Translations under genes and position numbers: made by a program
The notes under the pieces: generated by a model
What the model was told of the DNA's origin: nothing
Database searches by the model: none
What the model saw: only the letters and a program-made list of their open reading frames with translations
NCBI GenBank assembly: GCA_035686365.1
Contig: DASRZM010000056.1
Coordinates: 1 to 21,755 of the forward strand
DNA: 21,755 nucleotides
Source: DASRZM01 sp035686365
GTDB taxonomy: Bacteria; Pseudomonadota; Gammaproteobacteria; Xanthomonadales; Xanthomonadaceae
Reading direction: 5' to 3'
In this document: positions 1-8,576 of the stretch, in pieces
Layout of the letters: the number at the start of each line of letters is the position of its first letter
How positions within the stretch are numbered: position 1 is the stretch's first letter

Positions 1-1
1 C

Positions 2-664
2 GCGCGCAGCCTGCCCCGGATGCGCGCGGAAGCCTACGCGGCCGAGGTCGCGGCCAGCGGCGGCCACTCGCACGGCGGCGGGGAGGGCGATGCCGGCAGC
101 GCGCACGGCCACGACGAAGGCGGTGGACCCGCACAAAGCGATGCGCCGGGTAACGGCGATGGACACGACGAGGCTGCGGCCGAATCGGCGCCCGGGCACC
201 ACGATCACGACACGCCCGCTGCAGCGGCACACCACCCCCATGGGTCGGCCGACACCCGCACGCCGGTGGCCGCAGATCCGGCCTCGGCGCCCGAACTGGT
301 GGTGCACCGGTCCCCCAGCTGTGGCTGCTGCCTGGCCTGGGTCGACCAGATGCGCGCCGCCGGCTTTCGCGTCGAAGTCCGCGAGGTCGCCGACCTGGAG
401 GCGGTCAAGCGCAGGCTCGGCGTTCCACCGGGCGCGGCCTCATGCCATACGGCCGAGGTCGCCGGCTACTTCGTCGAAGGTCATGTCCCGGCTGCCGACA
501 TCCTGCGGTTGCTGGCCGAAAGGCCCGAGGCCCGAGGGCTGGCCGTACCCGGAATGCCACTGGGCTCGCCGGGCATGGAGGTCCCCTCCGGCATCACTCA
601 GCCCTACGACGTGTTGTTGGTCGCAGCCGACGGCAGCACCACGACTTTCAGCCGCCACCCGTGA
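2..664 (+). CDS. DUF411 (CopG-like) copper-binding protein with His-rich N-terminus, probably 5'-partial
   Basis: The C-terminal part is a DUF411 domain. Numbered from the ATG at base 20, the CxCC motif is SPSCGCCLAW (Cys101, Cys103, Cys104). It is followed by SCHTAEVAGYFVEGHVP (Cys142, His143) and the Met-bearing PGMPLGSPGME (Met179, Met186). DUF411 proteins, including CopG, have a thioredoxin-like fold, bind copper through these cysteines in the periplasm, and accompany copper-resistance genes. Residues 10-75 hold 11 histidines in Asp/Gly/Ala-rich sequence, which looks like a metal-binding leader or linker. The frame stays open to the left edge, and the part after the ATG at 20 has no signal peptide although DUF411 proteins are normally exported. 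I infer that the true N-terminus (signal peptide or another domain) lies outside the window; an internal start at 20 is possible. The stop overlaps the GTG of the next gene. Confidence 0.85.
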   Translation, partial: ARSLPRMRAEAYAAEVAASGGHSHGGGEGDAGSAHGHDEGGGPAQSDAPGNGDGHDEAAAESAPGHHDHDTPAAAAHHPHGSADTRTPVAADPASAPELVVHRSPSCGCCLAWVDQMRAAGFRVEVREVADLEAVKRRLGVPPGAASCHTAEVAGYFVEGHVPAADILRLLAERPEARGLAVPGMPLGSPGMEVPSGITQPYDVLLVAADGSTTTFSRHP

Positions 665-879
665 GCGCGCCGGAGCTGCGCTCGGAGCTGCAGTGCCCCG
701 AATGCGGGCATCGCAGCCTGGAGACGATGCCCACGGACGCGTGTATCCATTTCCACGAGTGCCGGGGCTGCGGGGCGCTGCTGCGACCCAGACCCGGCGA
801 CTGCTGCGTGTTCTGCTCGTTCGGTACCGTTCCGTGCCCACCGGTGCAGTGCGACCGCAGCCAGCGTCAAGAAGGCTGA
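661..879 (+). CDS. GDCCVxC-type small Cys-rich protein
   Basis: This 72-residue protein starts at a GTG that overlaps the TGA of the DUF411 gene (GTGA), so translational coupling is likely. It carries CPECGH near residues 12-17, CRGCGALLRP near 34-43 and the signature GDCCVFCSFGTVPCPP near 46-61. That makes ten cysteines in 72 residues, arranged partly as CxxC pairs like a zinc ribbon. The GDCCVxC motif defines a family of tiny proteins described as (seleno)proteins; this copy uses Cys codons throughout with no in-frame TGA. The biochemical role is not established. The overlap with a copper-binding DUF411 gene suggests metal or redox handling, but that is inference. No signal peptide is visible, so it is probably cytoplasmic. 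Confidence 0.8.
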   Translation: MSAPELRSELQCPECGHRSLETMPTDACIHFHECRGCGALLRPRPGDCCVFCSFGTVPCPPVQCDRSQRQEG

Positions 880-1155
880 TCGCGCACCGACAGCTGCGCC
901 AGCACCGACGGCGATGTGGATGACGGTAAGGCAGGTGTCAGAGTACCTTTTCCTGTGGGATTGGATGGCCCCGGCGGGCATCCGGACTTTCCCGTGCATG
1001 CGCGGCGCACCAGGGTGGCTTCGCTGCCGTTTGCGGCATTCATGCGCAGCGCGCGAAGCCAGGCGGGCGTATGCTTGGCGGGAAGGTGTGATTTGGTTTT
1101 CTATCCTTGGTTGGATCGAGACGATCCCGTGTTCCGGACCGATCGGGAGAACGAC

Positions 1156-2424
1156 ATGTGCAGGCGGATTCTGTTGGGACTGTCATTCGGCGCACTGACC
1201 GCGTGCGGTGGGGGCGCGGAACCGGGTGCGGACACCGCCGCGCCCGCGGCGGAGCCGGCGAAGCCGGTATCGCGCGCAGAGGCGGTGGTCCGCACGCCCG
1301 ACTACGACAGCACTGATATGAAGCTGATCGAACGGCGCTACGTCGACGGCGTGGCGCTGCGGACCGGCGACGGACCGGCAGCCCTGCTGACCGCCACCCC
1401 GATCGACGCGTGCACACGGCTCGCCGTGCTGGCCCGCGGCAGCGCCGACTTCAGCACCTTCGCCACCGCCGAAACGCCGGCGCTCGTGATCGTGCGCAAC
1501 GAGGAGTACCCGCAGGGGAGCGCGCAGCTGATCGAGCCTGGCTCGTCGCTGTACCTCGCCGAAGCCATCCCGACGCTGCAGACCGACGGCGATCGACTCG
1601 TCGCGAAAGGCCAGGAAGCGGGCCACCAACCCTTTGCCGACAAGCCGTCGCTGGAGTACGACGTCGATCTCCCCTACGCGTCGATGGCCGAGTTCGATCC
1701 GCTCGCGGCCGATGCCGGGCCGGAGGCGGCCTGGCTGCGAGGGCTGGCGCAGCAGGCCGATGCCGATGGCGATGCCGAGGCGCTCGTGACGGCCACCTTC
1801 TTCGAGGACGAGAGCGACTGGAACAGCTACAGCTCGCGCGCCACCTGGTTCGACGTGCTGTCGAACTGGGACAATTTCAGCGTCATCGCTGCTGCCGGCG
1901 GCCCGGACTGCGCCACCCTGGTGGTGCAGGCGCCGGGTTTCGCCGGCGGATCGAGCAAGGCGGTCGTGCGCGCACGCGGTGCCGGCGACCAGCGCAAGGT
2001 GTTCGCCGCCGAGTCCAGCGAGGACTACGGCAGCGAGGGCAACTACGTCGTCGGTCGCGTCGAACACCCGACGCTCGGCGCCTTCCCGATCATGGATGCG
2101 CGGGCCGAGACCGTTCCGGACACCGGAATCGTGGTGATCTTCAGCGATCGGCCGATCGGTGGGGCGACGTGGGAGCAACTGGTGCAGAAGCAGCGCGCGG
2201 TGCGCGCCGTGGCCGGCGTCAGCTACGGGACCAGCTTCTCACTCAGTAACCTGGAGTTCGCCGGGCCGGGCGTGGCGGCGGAGACTGTCGGCGCCGAGAG
2301 CGTCACCAACGCGCACCTCGACGAGACCACGATCGCCGGTCTGATCAAGCAGGGCGAGCCCGGCGAGCCGAGCATCGTCGCCAACTTCCAGCTTCCGCTG
2401 AAGGCGCCGGCGCCCACGCCCTGA
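1156..2424 (+). CDS. Unrecognised lipoprotein (422 aa)
   Basis: The chosen ATG gives MCRRILLGLSFGALTAC, a lipoprotein signal peptide with an LTAC lipobox (acylated Cys17). A GGGAG ribosome-binding site lies seven bases upstream (1145-1149). The frame is open further up to 916, but an earlier start would bury the signal peptide. After the lipobox comes a short Ala/Pro/Glu-rich linker, then a mostly acidic soluble region with no membrane segment. A distinctive stretch is ESDWNSYSSRATWFDVLSNW about halfway along. I do not recognise a family. Asp at position +2 after the lipid Cys, the usual inner-membrane retention signal, is absent (CGGG), so outer-membrane placement facing the periplasm is the default guess. 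The gene appears monocistronic and converges on the photolyase gene. Confidence 0.8.
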   Translation: MCRRILLGLSFGALTACGGGAEPGADTAAPAAEPAKPVSRAEAVVRTPDYDSTDMKLIERRYVDGVALRTGDGPAALLTATPIDACTRLAVLARGSADFSTFATAETPALVIVRNEEYPQGSAQLIEPGSSLYLAEAIPTLQTDGDRLVAKGQEAGHQPFADKPSLEYDVDLPYASMAEFDPLAADAGPEAAWLRGLAQQADADGDAEALVTATFFEDESDWNSYSSRATWFDVLSNWDNFSVIAAAGGPDCATLVVQAPGFAGGSSKAVVRARGAGDQRKVFAAESSEDYGSEGNYVVGRVEHPTLGAFPIMDARAETVPDTGIVVIFSDRPIGGATWEQLVQKQRAVRAVAGVSYGTSFSLSNLEFAGPGVAAETVGAESVTNAHLDETTIAGLIKQGEPGEPSIVANFQLPLKAPAPTP

Positions 2425-2438
2425 GCGATCCATCGCGT

Positions 2439-2470
2439 GCGGGCACGGGGCAGGATGCCCCGGGGCCCGC
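2439..2470. terminator. Two-part GC hairpin between convergent genes
   Basis: GCGGGC (2439-2444) pairs with GCCCGC (2465-2470), and inside it CGGGGC (2446-2451) pairs with GCCCCG (2457-2462) around an AGGAT loop. A one/two-base internal bulge separates the stems. It starts 15 bases after the lipoprotein stop, and the photolyase stop lies 80 bases further on. There is no T-run, so intrinsic termination is not assured. Confidence 0.5.
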
Positions 2471-2549
2471 CGGGCTGCGGCAAGACCGCGCCTGCGCGGC
2501 TGCTGGTGCGCGACGCGCAGCCCGGGTTCGAGTCGATCCTTGCAACGCG

Positions 2550-3974
2550 TCAACGCGCCTTCAACGCCGCATACGCCCCCAACGCCGCCTCCCGACTCGC
2601 CTTCAAGTCCACGATCGGCTGTCGCGGATACCGCGGCGCCAACTCCGCCAGCCGCTCCGGCGCTGCCCACGGCGCATGGACCAGCGCCGACGGCAGCGCC
2701 TTCAACTCCGGCACCCAGCGCCGCACGTAGGCGCCGTCCGGATCGAACCGCCGCCCCTGGGTCACCGGATTGAACACCCGGAAGTACGGTGCCGCGTCCG
2801 CGCCGGTGCCTGCCGTCCACTGCCAGCCCAGCGTGTTGCTGGCGAGGTCGGCGTCCACCAGCGTGTCCCAGAACCACGCGGCGCCTTGCCGCCAGTGCAT
2901 GCGCAGGTTCTTGCACAGGAAGCTCGCCACGATCATGCGCACGCGGTTGTGCATCCAGCCGCGTTCCCACAACTGGCGCATGCCGGCGTCCACCATCGGC
3001 ACGCCGGTGTGGCCGCGCCGCCAGGCCTCGAGCAGCAAATCGTCCGGCTCGGCCCAGGCGAAACCCCGCATGCGCGCGTCGAAGTCCTGCGTCGTGGATT
3101 TGGGGAAGTGATGCAGCAGATGGACCCCGAACTCGCGCCAGGCCAGCTCGCGCAGGAACGCCATCGCGCCCGCGCGGTCGTCGCCCGCGGCCTGTTCGCG
3201 CACGGCCTGCAGGCACTGCCGTGGCGAGATCTCGCCGAAGTGCAGGTGCGGAGACAGCCCCGAGGTGCCGTCGCGATCGGGCCGGTCGCGATCGTCGCCG
3301 TAGCCGGCCACCGCATCGGCGAGGAAGTCCTGCAGGCGCTCGTGCGCACCGGCCTCGCCTGGCTCCCAGGCATCCCAGAACGCGCGATCCCAGCGCGGTC
3401 GCGGCCGCAGGCCGAGCGCGCGCACCGATTCGCTGCGCAGACCGGCCGGCAACGGCGGCAGCTCGCGCGGCGCGGGCGCCGGCGGCGCCAGCGTCTCCAA
3501 TCCCGGTGCGAGCTTGCGCCAGAACGCCGTGAACACTCGGTACGGCCGCCCGTCGGCGGTTTTCAGCGCGGACGGCTCGCACCAGAGTCCCGCGTCGAAG
3601 TGGGTGACCGTTACACCTGCCGCACGCAGCCCGCGCTCGACCCCCGCGTCGCGCGCCCGGGCCGCCGGCTCGTGCAGCCGGTTCCAGAACGCCGCCCGCG
3701 CCCCGCAGGCCTGCGCAGATTCCCGCAACGCATCGAGACTGGGCCCGCGCACAACCACCAGCCCCGATCCCCGCTGTCGCAACGCCTCCGACAACGCAAG
3801 CAGCGACCGCTCCAACCAAGCCCGCGACGCCGCCCCCGGCACCCACGGCGCCTCCTCCTCCGGCGCATGCACGTACACCGGCACCGGCACATACCCTGCC
3901 GCCAACGCCGCCCACAGGGCCGGGTTGTCCGCCACCCGCAAATCCCGCCGGAACCAGACCAAGGCCCTCTCCAA
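2550..3974 (-). CDS. phrB: Deoxyribodipyrimidine photo-lyase (class I CPD photolyase)
   Basis: This flavoenzyme uses blue light to split UV-induced pyrimidine dimers. The protein is 474 residues, the normal class I length. The N-terminal alpha/beta domain opens with ALVWFRRDLRVADNPAL. The C-terminal FAD-binding domain shows DGTSGLSPHLHFGEISPR (235-252), ELAWREFGVHLL (276-287), TGVPMVDAGMRQL (323-335), WMHNRVRMIVASFLCKNL (340-357) and NTLGWQWTAGTGADAAPYFR (380-399). The last of these carries dimer-contacting and electron-transfer tryptophans. I chose the TTG at 3974 because it places the conserved ALVWFRRDLR motif at the N-terminus and has an AGGAGG site six bases upstream. The frame stays open to 4169, but that extension is low-complexity with no homology-like features. 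It lies 175 bases downstream of cusA on the same strand and could be read through, though its strong ribosome site suggests independent translation. Confidence 0.96.
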   Translation of the reverse strand: MERALVWFRRDLRVADNPALWAALAAGYVPVPVYVHAPEEEAPWVPGAASRAWLERSLLALSEALRQRGSGLVVVRGPSLDALRESAQACGARAAFWNRLHEPAARARDAGVERGLRAAGVTVTHFDAGLWCEPSALKTADGRPYRVFTAFWRKLAPGLETLAPPAPAPRELPPLPAGLRSESVRALGLRPRPRWDRAFWDAWEPGEAGAHERLQDFLADAVAGYGDDRDRPDRDGTSGLSPHLHFGEISPRQCLQAVREQAAGDDRAGAMAFLRELAWREFGVHLLHHFPKSTTQDFDARMRGFAWAEPDDLLLEAWRRGHTGVPMVDAGMRQLWERGWMHNRVRMIVASFLCKNLRMHWRQGAAWFWDTLVDADLASNTLGWQWTAGTGADAAPYFRVFNPVTQGRRFDPDGAYVRRWVPELKALPSALVHAPWAAPERLAELAPRYPRQPIVDLKASREAALGAYAALKAR

Positions 3975-4149
3975 CCCGCACCTCCTCCTCTGCCCCGGGC
4001 CCTGTAAGCCCCTCTCCCTCACTAGTCGCCTGCGCTGCGCAGCGGCACGGTACTCCCTTTCTGCTCCTACGGACCGGTGCCCATGCTCGCCGGTGCAGCG
4101 GGACCGTGGCAGCTGCAGCGATGGCCGTTCCGGGGGCCCATGCAGCGGC

Positions 4150-7100
4150 TCATGACCTGCGTCCGTCACGGGTTTCCCGCCGACGCAGCAATCTGAACGC
4201 CGCCGGCATCAGCAGCATCGACAGCAGCGGCGCAGTGATCATGCCGCCGACCATGGGCGCGGCGATGCGCTGCATGATTTCGCTGCCGGCGCCGCTGCCG
4301 AACATGATCGGAGCCAGGCCGGCCAGAATCACCGCCACCGTCATCGCTTTGGGCCGCACCCGCAACACGGCGCCTTCCTCGATCGCAGCGTCCAGGTCCG
4401 CAGCCGTATCGTGCCCGCGCAGCCGGCGCGCATCCCAGGCGTGGCGCAGGTACAGCAGCATGACCACACCGAACTCCGCGGCCACGCCGGCCAGCGCGAT
4501 GAAGCCCACCGCCGTGGCGATCGAGAACGCGTGCCCCAGCACCCACATCAGCCAGACGCCGCCGATCAGCGCGAACGGGATCGTCGCCAGTACCAGCAGC
4601 GCGTCGTCGGCGCGCCGGAAAGTCAGGTACAGCATCAGGAAGATCACCGCCAGTGCGCCCGGCACCACCAGCACGAGCCGGGCGCGGGCGCGCTGCAGGT
4701 GCTCGAACTGGCCCGACCAGCCGATCGAGTAGCCGGCTGGCAGCGCGACCTGTGCGGCGACGGCCTGCTGCATGTCGGCAACGGACGATGCAAGGTCGCG
4801 CCCGCGCACGTCGACGTAGACCCAGGTCGAGGGCCGCGCGTTCTCGCTCTTGATCATCGGCGGCCCGCCCGTCACCGAGACCGTGGCCACCGCAGCCAGT
4901 GGCACCGTGGCGCCTGCAGAGGTGACCACCGGAAGCGCCTGCAGGTCGTCCACGCTGTCGCGCAGCTCGCGCGGGTAGCGCACCGAGATCGGGAAGCGCC
5001 GAAGCCCATCGACGACCTCGCCGACCGGTGCGCCACCGACGGCGTGCGCCACCACGGCGTGCAGCGCGTCGATCGAAAGCCCGTAGCGCGCCGCCTCCAG
5101 GCGGTCGATCGCCACGTCGATGTAGCGTCCGCCCACCGCGCGATCGGCGAGCGCCGAGGTCACACCGGGCACGCCACGCACGACACCCTCGACCTCGCGC
5201 GCGATACGCTCGAGCGTCGGCAGGTCCCGGCCGGCGATCTTGATGCCGACCGGACTCTTGATGCCGGTGGACAGCATGTCCAGCCGGTTGCGGATCGGCG
5301 GTACCCACAGGTTGGCCACGCCGGGCACCCTGACCGTGCGGTCGAGTTCGGCGATCAGGTCGTTCATCTCCAGTCCCGGCCGCCATTGATCGCGCGGTTT
5401 GAGCGCGATGGTGGTCTCGATCATCGTCAGCGGCGCCGGGTCGGTGGCGGTGTCGGCGCGGCCGATCTTTCCGAACACCCGCTCGACCTCGGGCACGCTC
5501 ATGATCAGCTTGTCGGTGTGCTGCAGCAGCCTGGCCGCCTCGCCCACCGAAAGGCCCGGAAGCGTGGTGGGCATGTACAGCAGGTCCCCCTCGTCCATCG
5601 GCGGCAGGAACTCGCCGCCGGTGCGCGCGTACGGGATCCAGGTCAGTGCCAGCAGCAGCAGTGCGGCGAGAAGCACCACCAGCGGCGCCCGCAGGACCCG
5701 CCGCAGGACCGGCCGGTATCCGTCGATCAGGATCCGGTTGAGCGGATTGCGCGCCTCATCGGGGATCCGGCCGCGGATCAGGTAGCCCATCAGCACCGGC
5801 ACCAGCGTCACCGACAGCCCGGCGGCGGCGGCCATCGCCAGGGTCTTGGTCCAGGCCAGCGGCGAGAACAGCCGCCCTTCCTGGCCCTGCAGCGCGAATA
5901 CCGGCACGAAGCTCAGGGTGATGATCAGCAGGCTCGCGAACAGTGCCGGCCCGACCTCGGTGGCAGCCTCGGTCATCAGCGTCCAGCGTGCCTCACCCTG
6001 CGGACGCGCGCCCTCGTGGGCATGGCGCCAGGCTTCGAGCTTCCTGTGCGCGTTCTCGATCATGACGATCGCGGCGTCGACCATGGCGCCCACGGCAATC
6101 GCGATACCGCCCAGCGACATGATGTTGGCGCTCACGCCCTGCCAGCGCATGACGGCGAATGCGGCCAGGATGCCCAGCGGCAGGGTCACCACCGCCACCA
6201 GCGCCGAGCGCAGGTGCAGCAGGAACAGCAGGCACACCAGCGCCACGACGGCGAACTCCTGCACCAGCTTGCTGCCGAGGTTGGCCACGGCGCGCTCGAT
6301 CAGGTCGGAGCGGTCGTAGGTCGGCACGATCTCCACGCCCGCGGGCAGTCCCGCGCGCAGTTCCGCGATCCGGGCCTTCACCGCCCGGATCACCGCCAGC
6401 GCGTTCTCCCCCTGGCGCATCACGACGATGCCGCCCACCACCTCGCCCTGGCCGTCGAGTTCGGCGATGCCGCGGCGCAGTGCCGGCCCGAGCTGCACGC
6501 GGGCGACCTCGCCCAGCAGCACCGGTACGCCGCCTGCACCCAGCTTCAGCGGAATCTGCGCGAAGGCTTCCAGCGAATCCAGGTAGCCGCTGGCGCGCAC
6601 CATGTATTCGGCTTCTCCGAGCTCGACGGTGCCCCCGCCGCTCTCGGCGTTGTTGGCCGCGATCGCCGCGATCACGTCGGTCACCGAGATCTGCTGCGCG
6701 CGCAGCCGGTCCGGATCGAGCACCACCTGGTACTCGCGCACCATGCCGCCGACCGTGGCCACCTCGGCGACGCCTTCCACGGTCCTGAGCTCGAAGCCCA
6801 GGAACCAGTCCTGCAGCGCACGCAGCTCCGAGAGGTCGTGGCGCCCGCTGCGGTCGACCAGCGCGTACTGGTAGACCCAGCCCACGCCGGTCGCGTCCGG
6901 CCCCAGGCGCGGGGTGGCGCCTTCGGGCAGCGTCACCTGGTTCAGGTACTCGAGCACGCGCGAGCGCGCCCAGTACAGGTCCACGCCGTCCTCGAAGATC
7001 ACGTACACGTACGAGTCGCCGAAGAACGAGTAGCCGCGCACGTCGCGCGCACCGGGCACCGAGAGCATCGCGGTGCTCAGCGGATAGGTCACCTGCTGCT

Positions 7101-7284
7101 CGACGATCTGCGGCGCCTGCCCGGGGTAGCCGGTGCGGATGATCACCTGCACGTCCGACAGGTCCGGCAAGGCGTCCAGCGGCGTGCGCAGCAGCGCCAC
7201 CGTGCCGGCCACGGCAAGCAGCGCGCTGGCCAGCAGGACCAGGAAGCGGTTGGCCACCGACCAGCGGATCAGGGCGGCGATCAT
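4150..7284 (-). CDS. cusA: CusA-type copper/silver RND efflux pump (HME-RND)
   Basis: This is the inner-membrane, proton-driven pump subunit of a tripartite CusCBA exporter, 1044 residues and full length. TM1 begins at MIAALIRWSVANRF, followed by the HME hallmark DVQVIIRTGYPGQAPQIVE (44-62). The proton-relay segment GAMVDAAIVMIEN places Asp403 in TM4. The three methionines that bind Cu/Ag in E. coli CusA (573, 623, 672) have clear equivalents at Met571 (LLYMPTTLPGLS), Met621 (APLTMIETTI) and Met670 (NRLDMLSTGIKSP), which favours monovalent copper/silver over the zinc/cobalt CzcA subtype. Its ATG overlaps the cusB stop (ATGA, 7281-7284), consistent with translational coupling. It is the last gene of the efflux operon. 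I see no anomaly in the reading frame. Confidence 0.96.
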   Translation of the reverse strand: MIAALIRWSVANRFLVLLASALLAVAGTVALLRTPLDALPDLSDVQVIIRTGYPGQAPQIVEQQVTYPLSTAMLSVPGARDVRGYSFFGDSYVYVIFEDGVDLYWARSRVLEYLNQVTLPEGATPRLGPDATGVGWVYQYALVDRSGRHDLSELRALQDWFLGFELRTVEGVAEVATVGGMVREYQVVLDPDRLRAQQISVTDVIAAIAANNAESGGGTVELGEAEYMVRASGYLDSLEAFAQIPLKLGAGGVPVLLGEVARVQLGPALRRGIAELDGQGEVVGGIVVMRQGENALAVIRAVKARIAELRAGLPAGVEIVPTYDRSDLIERAVANLGSKLVQEFAVVALVCLLFLLHLRSALVAVVTLPLGILAAFAVMRWQGVSANIMSLGGIAIAVGAMVDAAIVMIENAHRKLEAWRHAHEGARPQGEARWTLMTEAATEVGPALFASLLIITLSFVPVFALQGQEGRLFSPLAWTKTLAMAAAAGLSVTLVPVLMGYLIRGRIPDEARNPLNRILIDGYRPVLRRVLRAPLVVLLAALLLLALTWIPYARTGGEFLPPMDEGDLLYMPTTLPGLSVGEAARLLQHTDKLIMSVPEVERVFGKIGRADTATDPAPLTMIETTIALKPRDQWRPGLEMNDLIAELDRTVRVPGVANLWVPPIRNRLDMLSTGIKSPVGIKIAGRDLPTLERIAREVEGVVRGVPGVTSALADRAVGGRYIDVAIDRLEAARYGLSIDALHAVVAHAVGGAPVGEVVDGLRRFPISVRYPRELRDSVDDLQALPVVTSAGATVPLAAVATVSVTGGPPMIKSENARPSTWVYVDVRGRDLASSVADMQQAVAAQVALPAGYSIGWSGQFEHLQRARARLVLVVPGALAVIFLMLYLTFRRADDALLVLATIPFALIGGVWLMWVLGHAFSIATAVGFIALAGVAAEFGVVMLLYLRHAWDARRLRGHDTAADLDAAIEEGAVLRVRPKAMTVAVILAGLAPIMFGSGAGSEIMQRIAAPMVGGMITAPLLSMLLMPAAFRLLRRRETRDGRRS

Positions 7285-8576
7285 GGCGTGTCTCCGTCGC
7301 CCCCGATACGCGCGGCCTGCTGCCGCAGGCTGGCCTCGGAGTCGATCAGGAACTGGCCCGACCTGACCACATTCTGGCCTTCGACCAGGCCATCGAGGAT
7401 CTGCGTGCGTCCGCCGTGACTGGCGCCTGCGACCACCTCGACCACACGGAAACGGCCGTCACCGTCGCGCAACACGACTACGGTGCGCTCGCCGGTGACG
7501 ATCAGCGCCTCGGTCGGCACCAGCAGCGCCGGCGGCGCTTCCGGCAGATCGATCCTGACAGTGGCGAACATGCCCGGTGACAGCGCACCGTCGTGGTTGG
7601 TAACGGCCAGCCGCACGCGTTGCGTGCGCGTGGCCGCAGTCACCTGCGGCAACCGCGCCTCGACCGTGGCTTCGAACACCCGCCCCGGGTACGCCGGCAC
7701 GGAGACCTGCGCCGACAGCCCCGGGCGCACGGCACCGGCCTGCGCTTCGGGTACCTCGGCCTCGATCCAGACCCGCTCGAGCCCGTTGACCGTGAACAGC
7801 GGCGCCCCGCGCATCACGCTGTCGCCCTCGCGGGCCATGACCTGGGCCAGCACGCCCGCGCGCGGCGCATGCAGCGTGACCTGTGCGGCCGGGTCGCCGC
7901 CGGCCTCGAGCCGGGCGATGGTCCCCGCAGGCATGCCCAGCACCTGCAGCTTGCCGCGCGCGGCCTGCATCAGGGCCGGGTCGGCGCCGGCCGCAAGCAG
8001 CGCCCGATACTCGGCCTGGGCCGCGCTCCACTCCGGCGCCAGCAGCGTCGCCAGCGGCGTGCCGGCCGCGACCGCTTCGAGCGTCGCCTTGCGATGCACG
8101 GCGGTGACGATGCCGGCCACCGGCGCGGTGACCACCGCCTCCAGCCGCGCGTCGTAGTGCACGGCACCGACGCTGCGCAATGTCCCGTGCAGGCGCGCAC
8201 GCTCGACCGGCGCGGTGCGCAGGCCCAGGTTCTGGGTCAGGCGCGGATCGATGCGCACGCCCTGGCCGGCCTCGCCCGGCTCGGCGTACATCGGCACCAG
8301 ATCCATGTCCATGAACGGGGACGGGCCGGGTTGCTCGAAGCGCTGCTGCGGATGCATCGGGTCGTACCAGTACAGAACCTGGCGACCGTCGTGGGCATCG
8401 GTGTCCGCGCGCGGGGCGCTCTCGTGCCCGGCATGAGCGGCGCGGTCCGCGGCCGATTCCATCGACCCCGGCGCTTCGCGCCCGCCACCGAGCAGCCAGC
8501 CCACGCCGATGCCGGCGGCCAGCACGATTACGCCGGCGGCGACGGCCACGGCGACGATTGCGGTGCGGCGGTTCAT
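7281..8576 (-). CDS. cusB: CusB-type periplasmic adaptor subunit with heavy-metal-binding domain
   Basis: This is the membrane-fusion protein linking the CusA pump to the outer-membrane channel, 431 residues. It starts with MNRRTAIVAVAVAAGVIVLA, an N-terminal membrane anchor (about 5-30). A His/Met/Asp segment follows, then the heavy-metal-binding domain LYWYDPMHPQQRF...GPSPFMDMDLVPMY (68-97), typical of copper/silver adaptors. Next come the barrel-sandwich and alpha-hairpin region (VVTAPVAGIVTAVH, about 148-161, and VTLHAPRAGVLAQVMAREGD) and the C-terminal beta-barrel (ALSPGMFATVRIDLPE, LLVPTEALI). The start at 8576 overlaps the cusC stop by four bases (ATGA). The open frame continues to 9119, but that part is antiparallel shadow of cusC. 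Metal hand-over to CusA is the family role. Confidence 0.95.
   Translation of the reverse strand: MNRRTAIVAVAVAAGVIVLAAGIGVGWLLGGGREAPGSMESAADRAAHAGHESAPRADTDAHDGRQVLYWYDPMHPQQRFEQPGPSPFMDMDLVPMYAEPGEAGQGVRIDPRLTQNLGLRTAPVERARLHGTLRSVGAVHYDARLEAVVTAPVAGIVTAVHRKATLEAVAAGTPLATLLAPEWSAAQAEYRALLAAGADPALMQAARGKLQVLGMPAGTIARLEAGGDPAAQVTLHAPRAGVLAQVMAREGDSVMRGAPLFTVNGLERVWIEAEVPEAQAGAVRPGLSAQVSVPAYPGRVFEATVEARLPQVTAATRTQRVRLAVTNHDGALSPGMFATVRIDLPEAPPALLVPTEALIVTGERTVVVLRDGDGRFRVVEVVAGASHGGRTQILDGLVEGQNVVRSGQFLIDSEASLRQQAARIGGDGDTP

Noticed and set aside
661..879. Selenocysteine in the GDCCVxC protein
   Set aside because: The motif positions are ordinary Cys codons and there is no in-frame TGA before the end.
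880..1155. Riboswitch or small RNA upstream of the lipoprotein
   Set aside because: I found no recognisable aptamer core, convincing hairpin-plus-T-run or clear promoter in this gap.
2520..2545. tRNA-like T-loop (GGGTTCGAG)
   Set aside because: The flanking bases do not form a T-stem, and no acceptor or anticodon arms can be drawn around it.
3975..4169. N-terminal extension of the photolyase
   Set aside because: The conserved ALVWFRRDLR motif belongs at the N-terminus, and a strong ribosome site precedes the TTG at 3974.
4411..7419. 1002-codon open frame opposite cusA
   Set aside because: Antisense shadow; His/Arg/Gln-rich low-complexity product, whereas cusA has every family motif.
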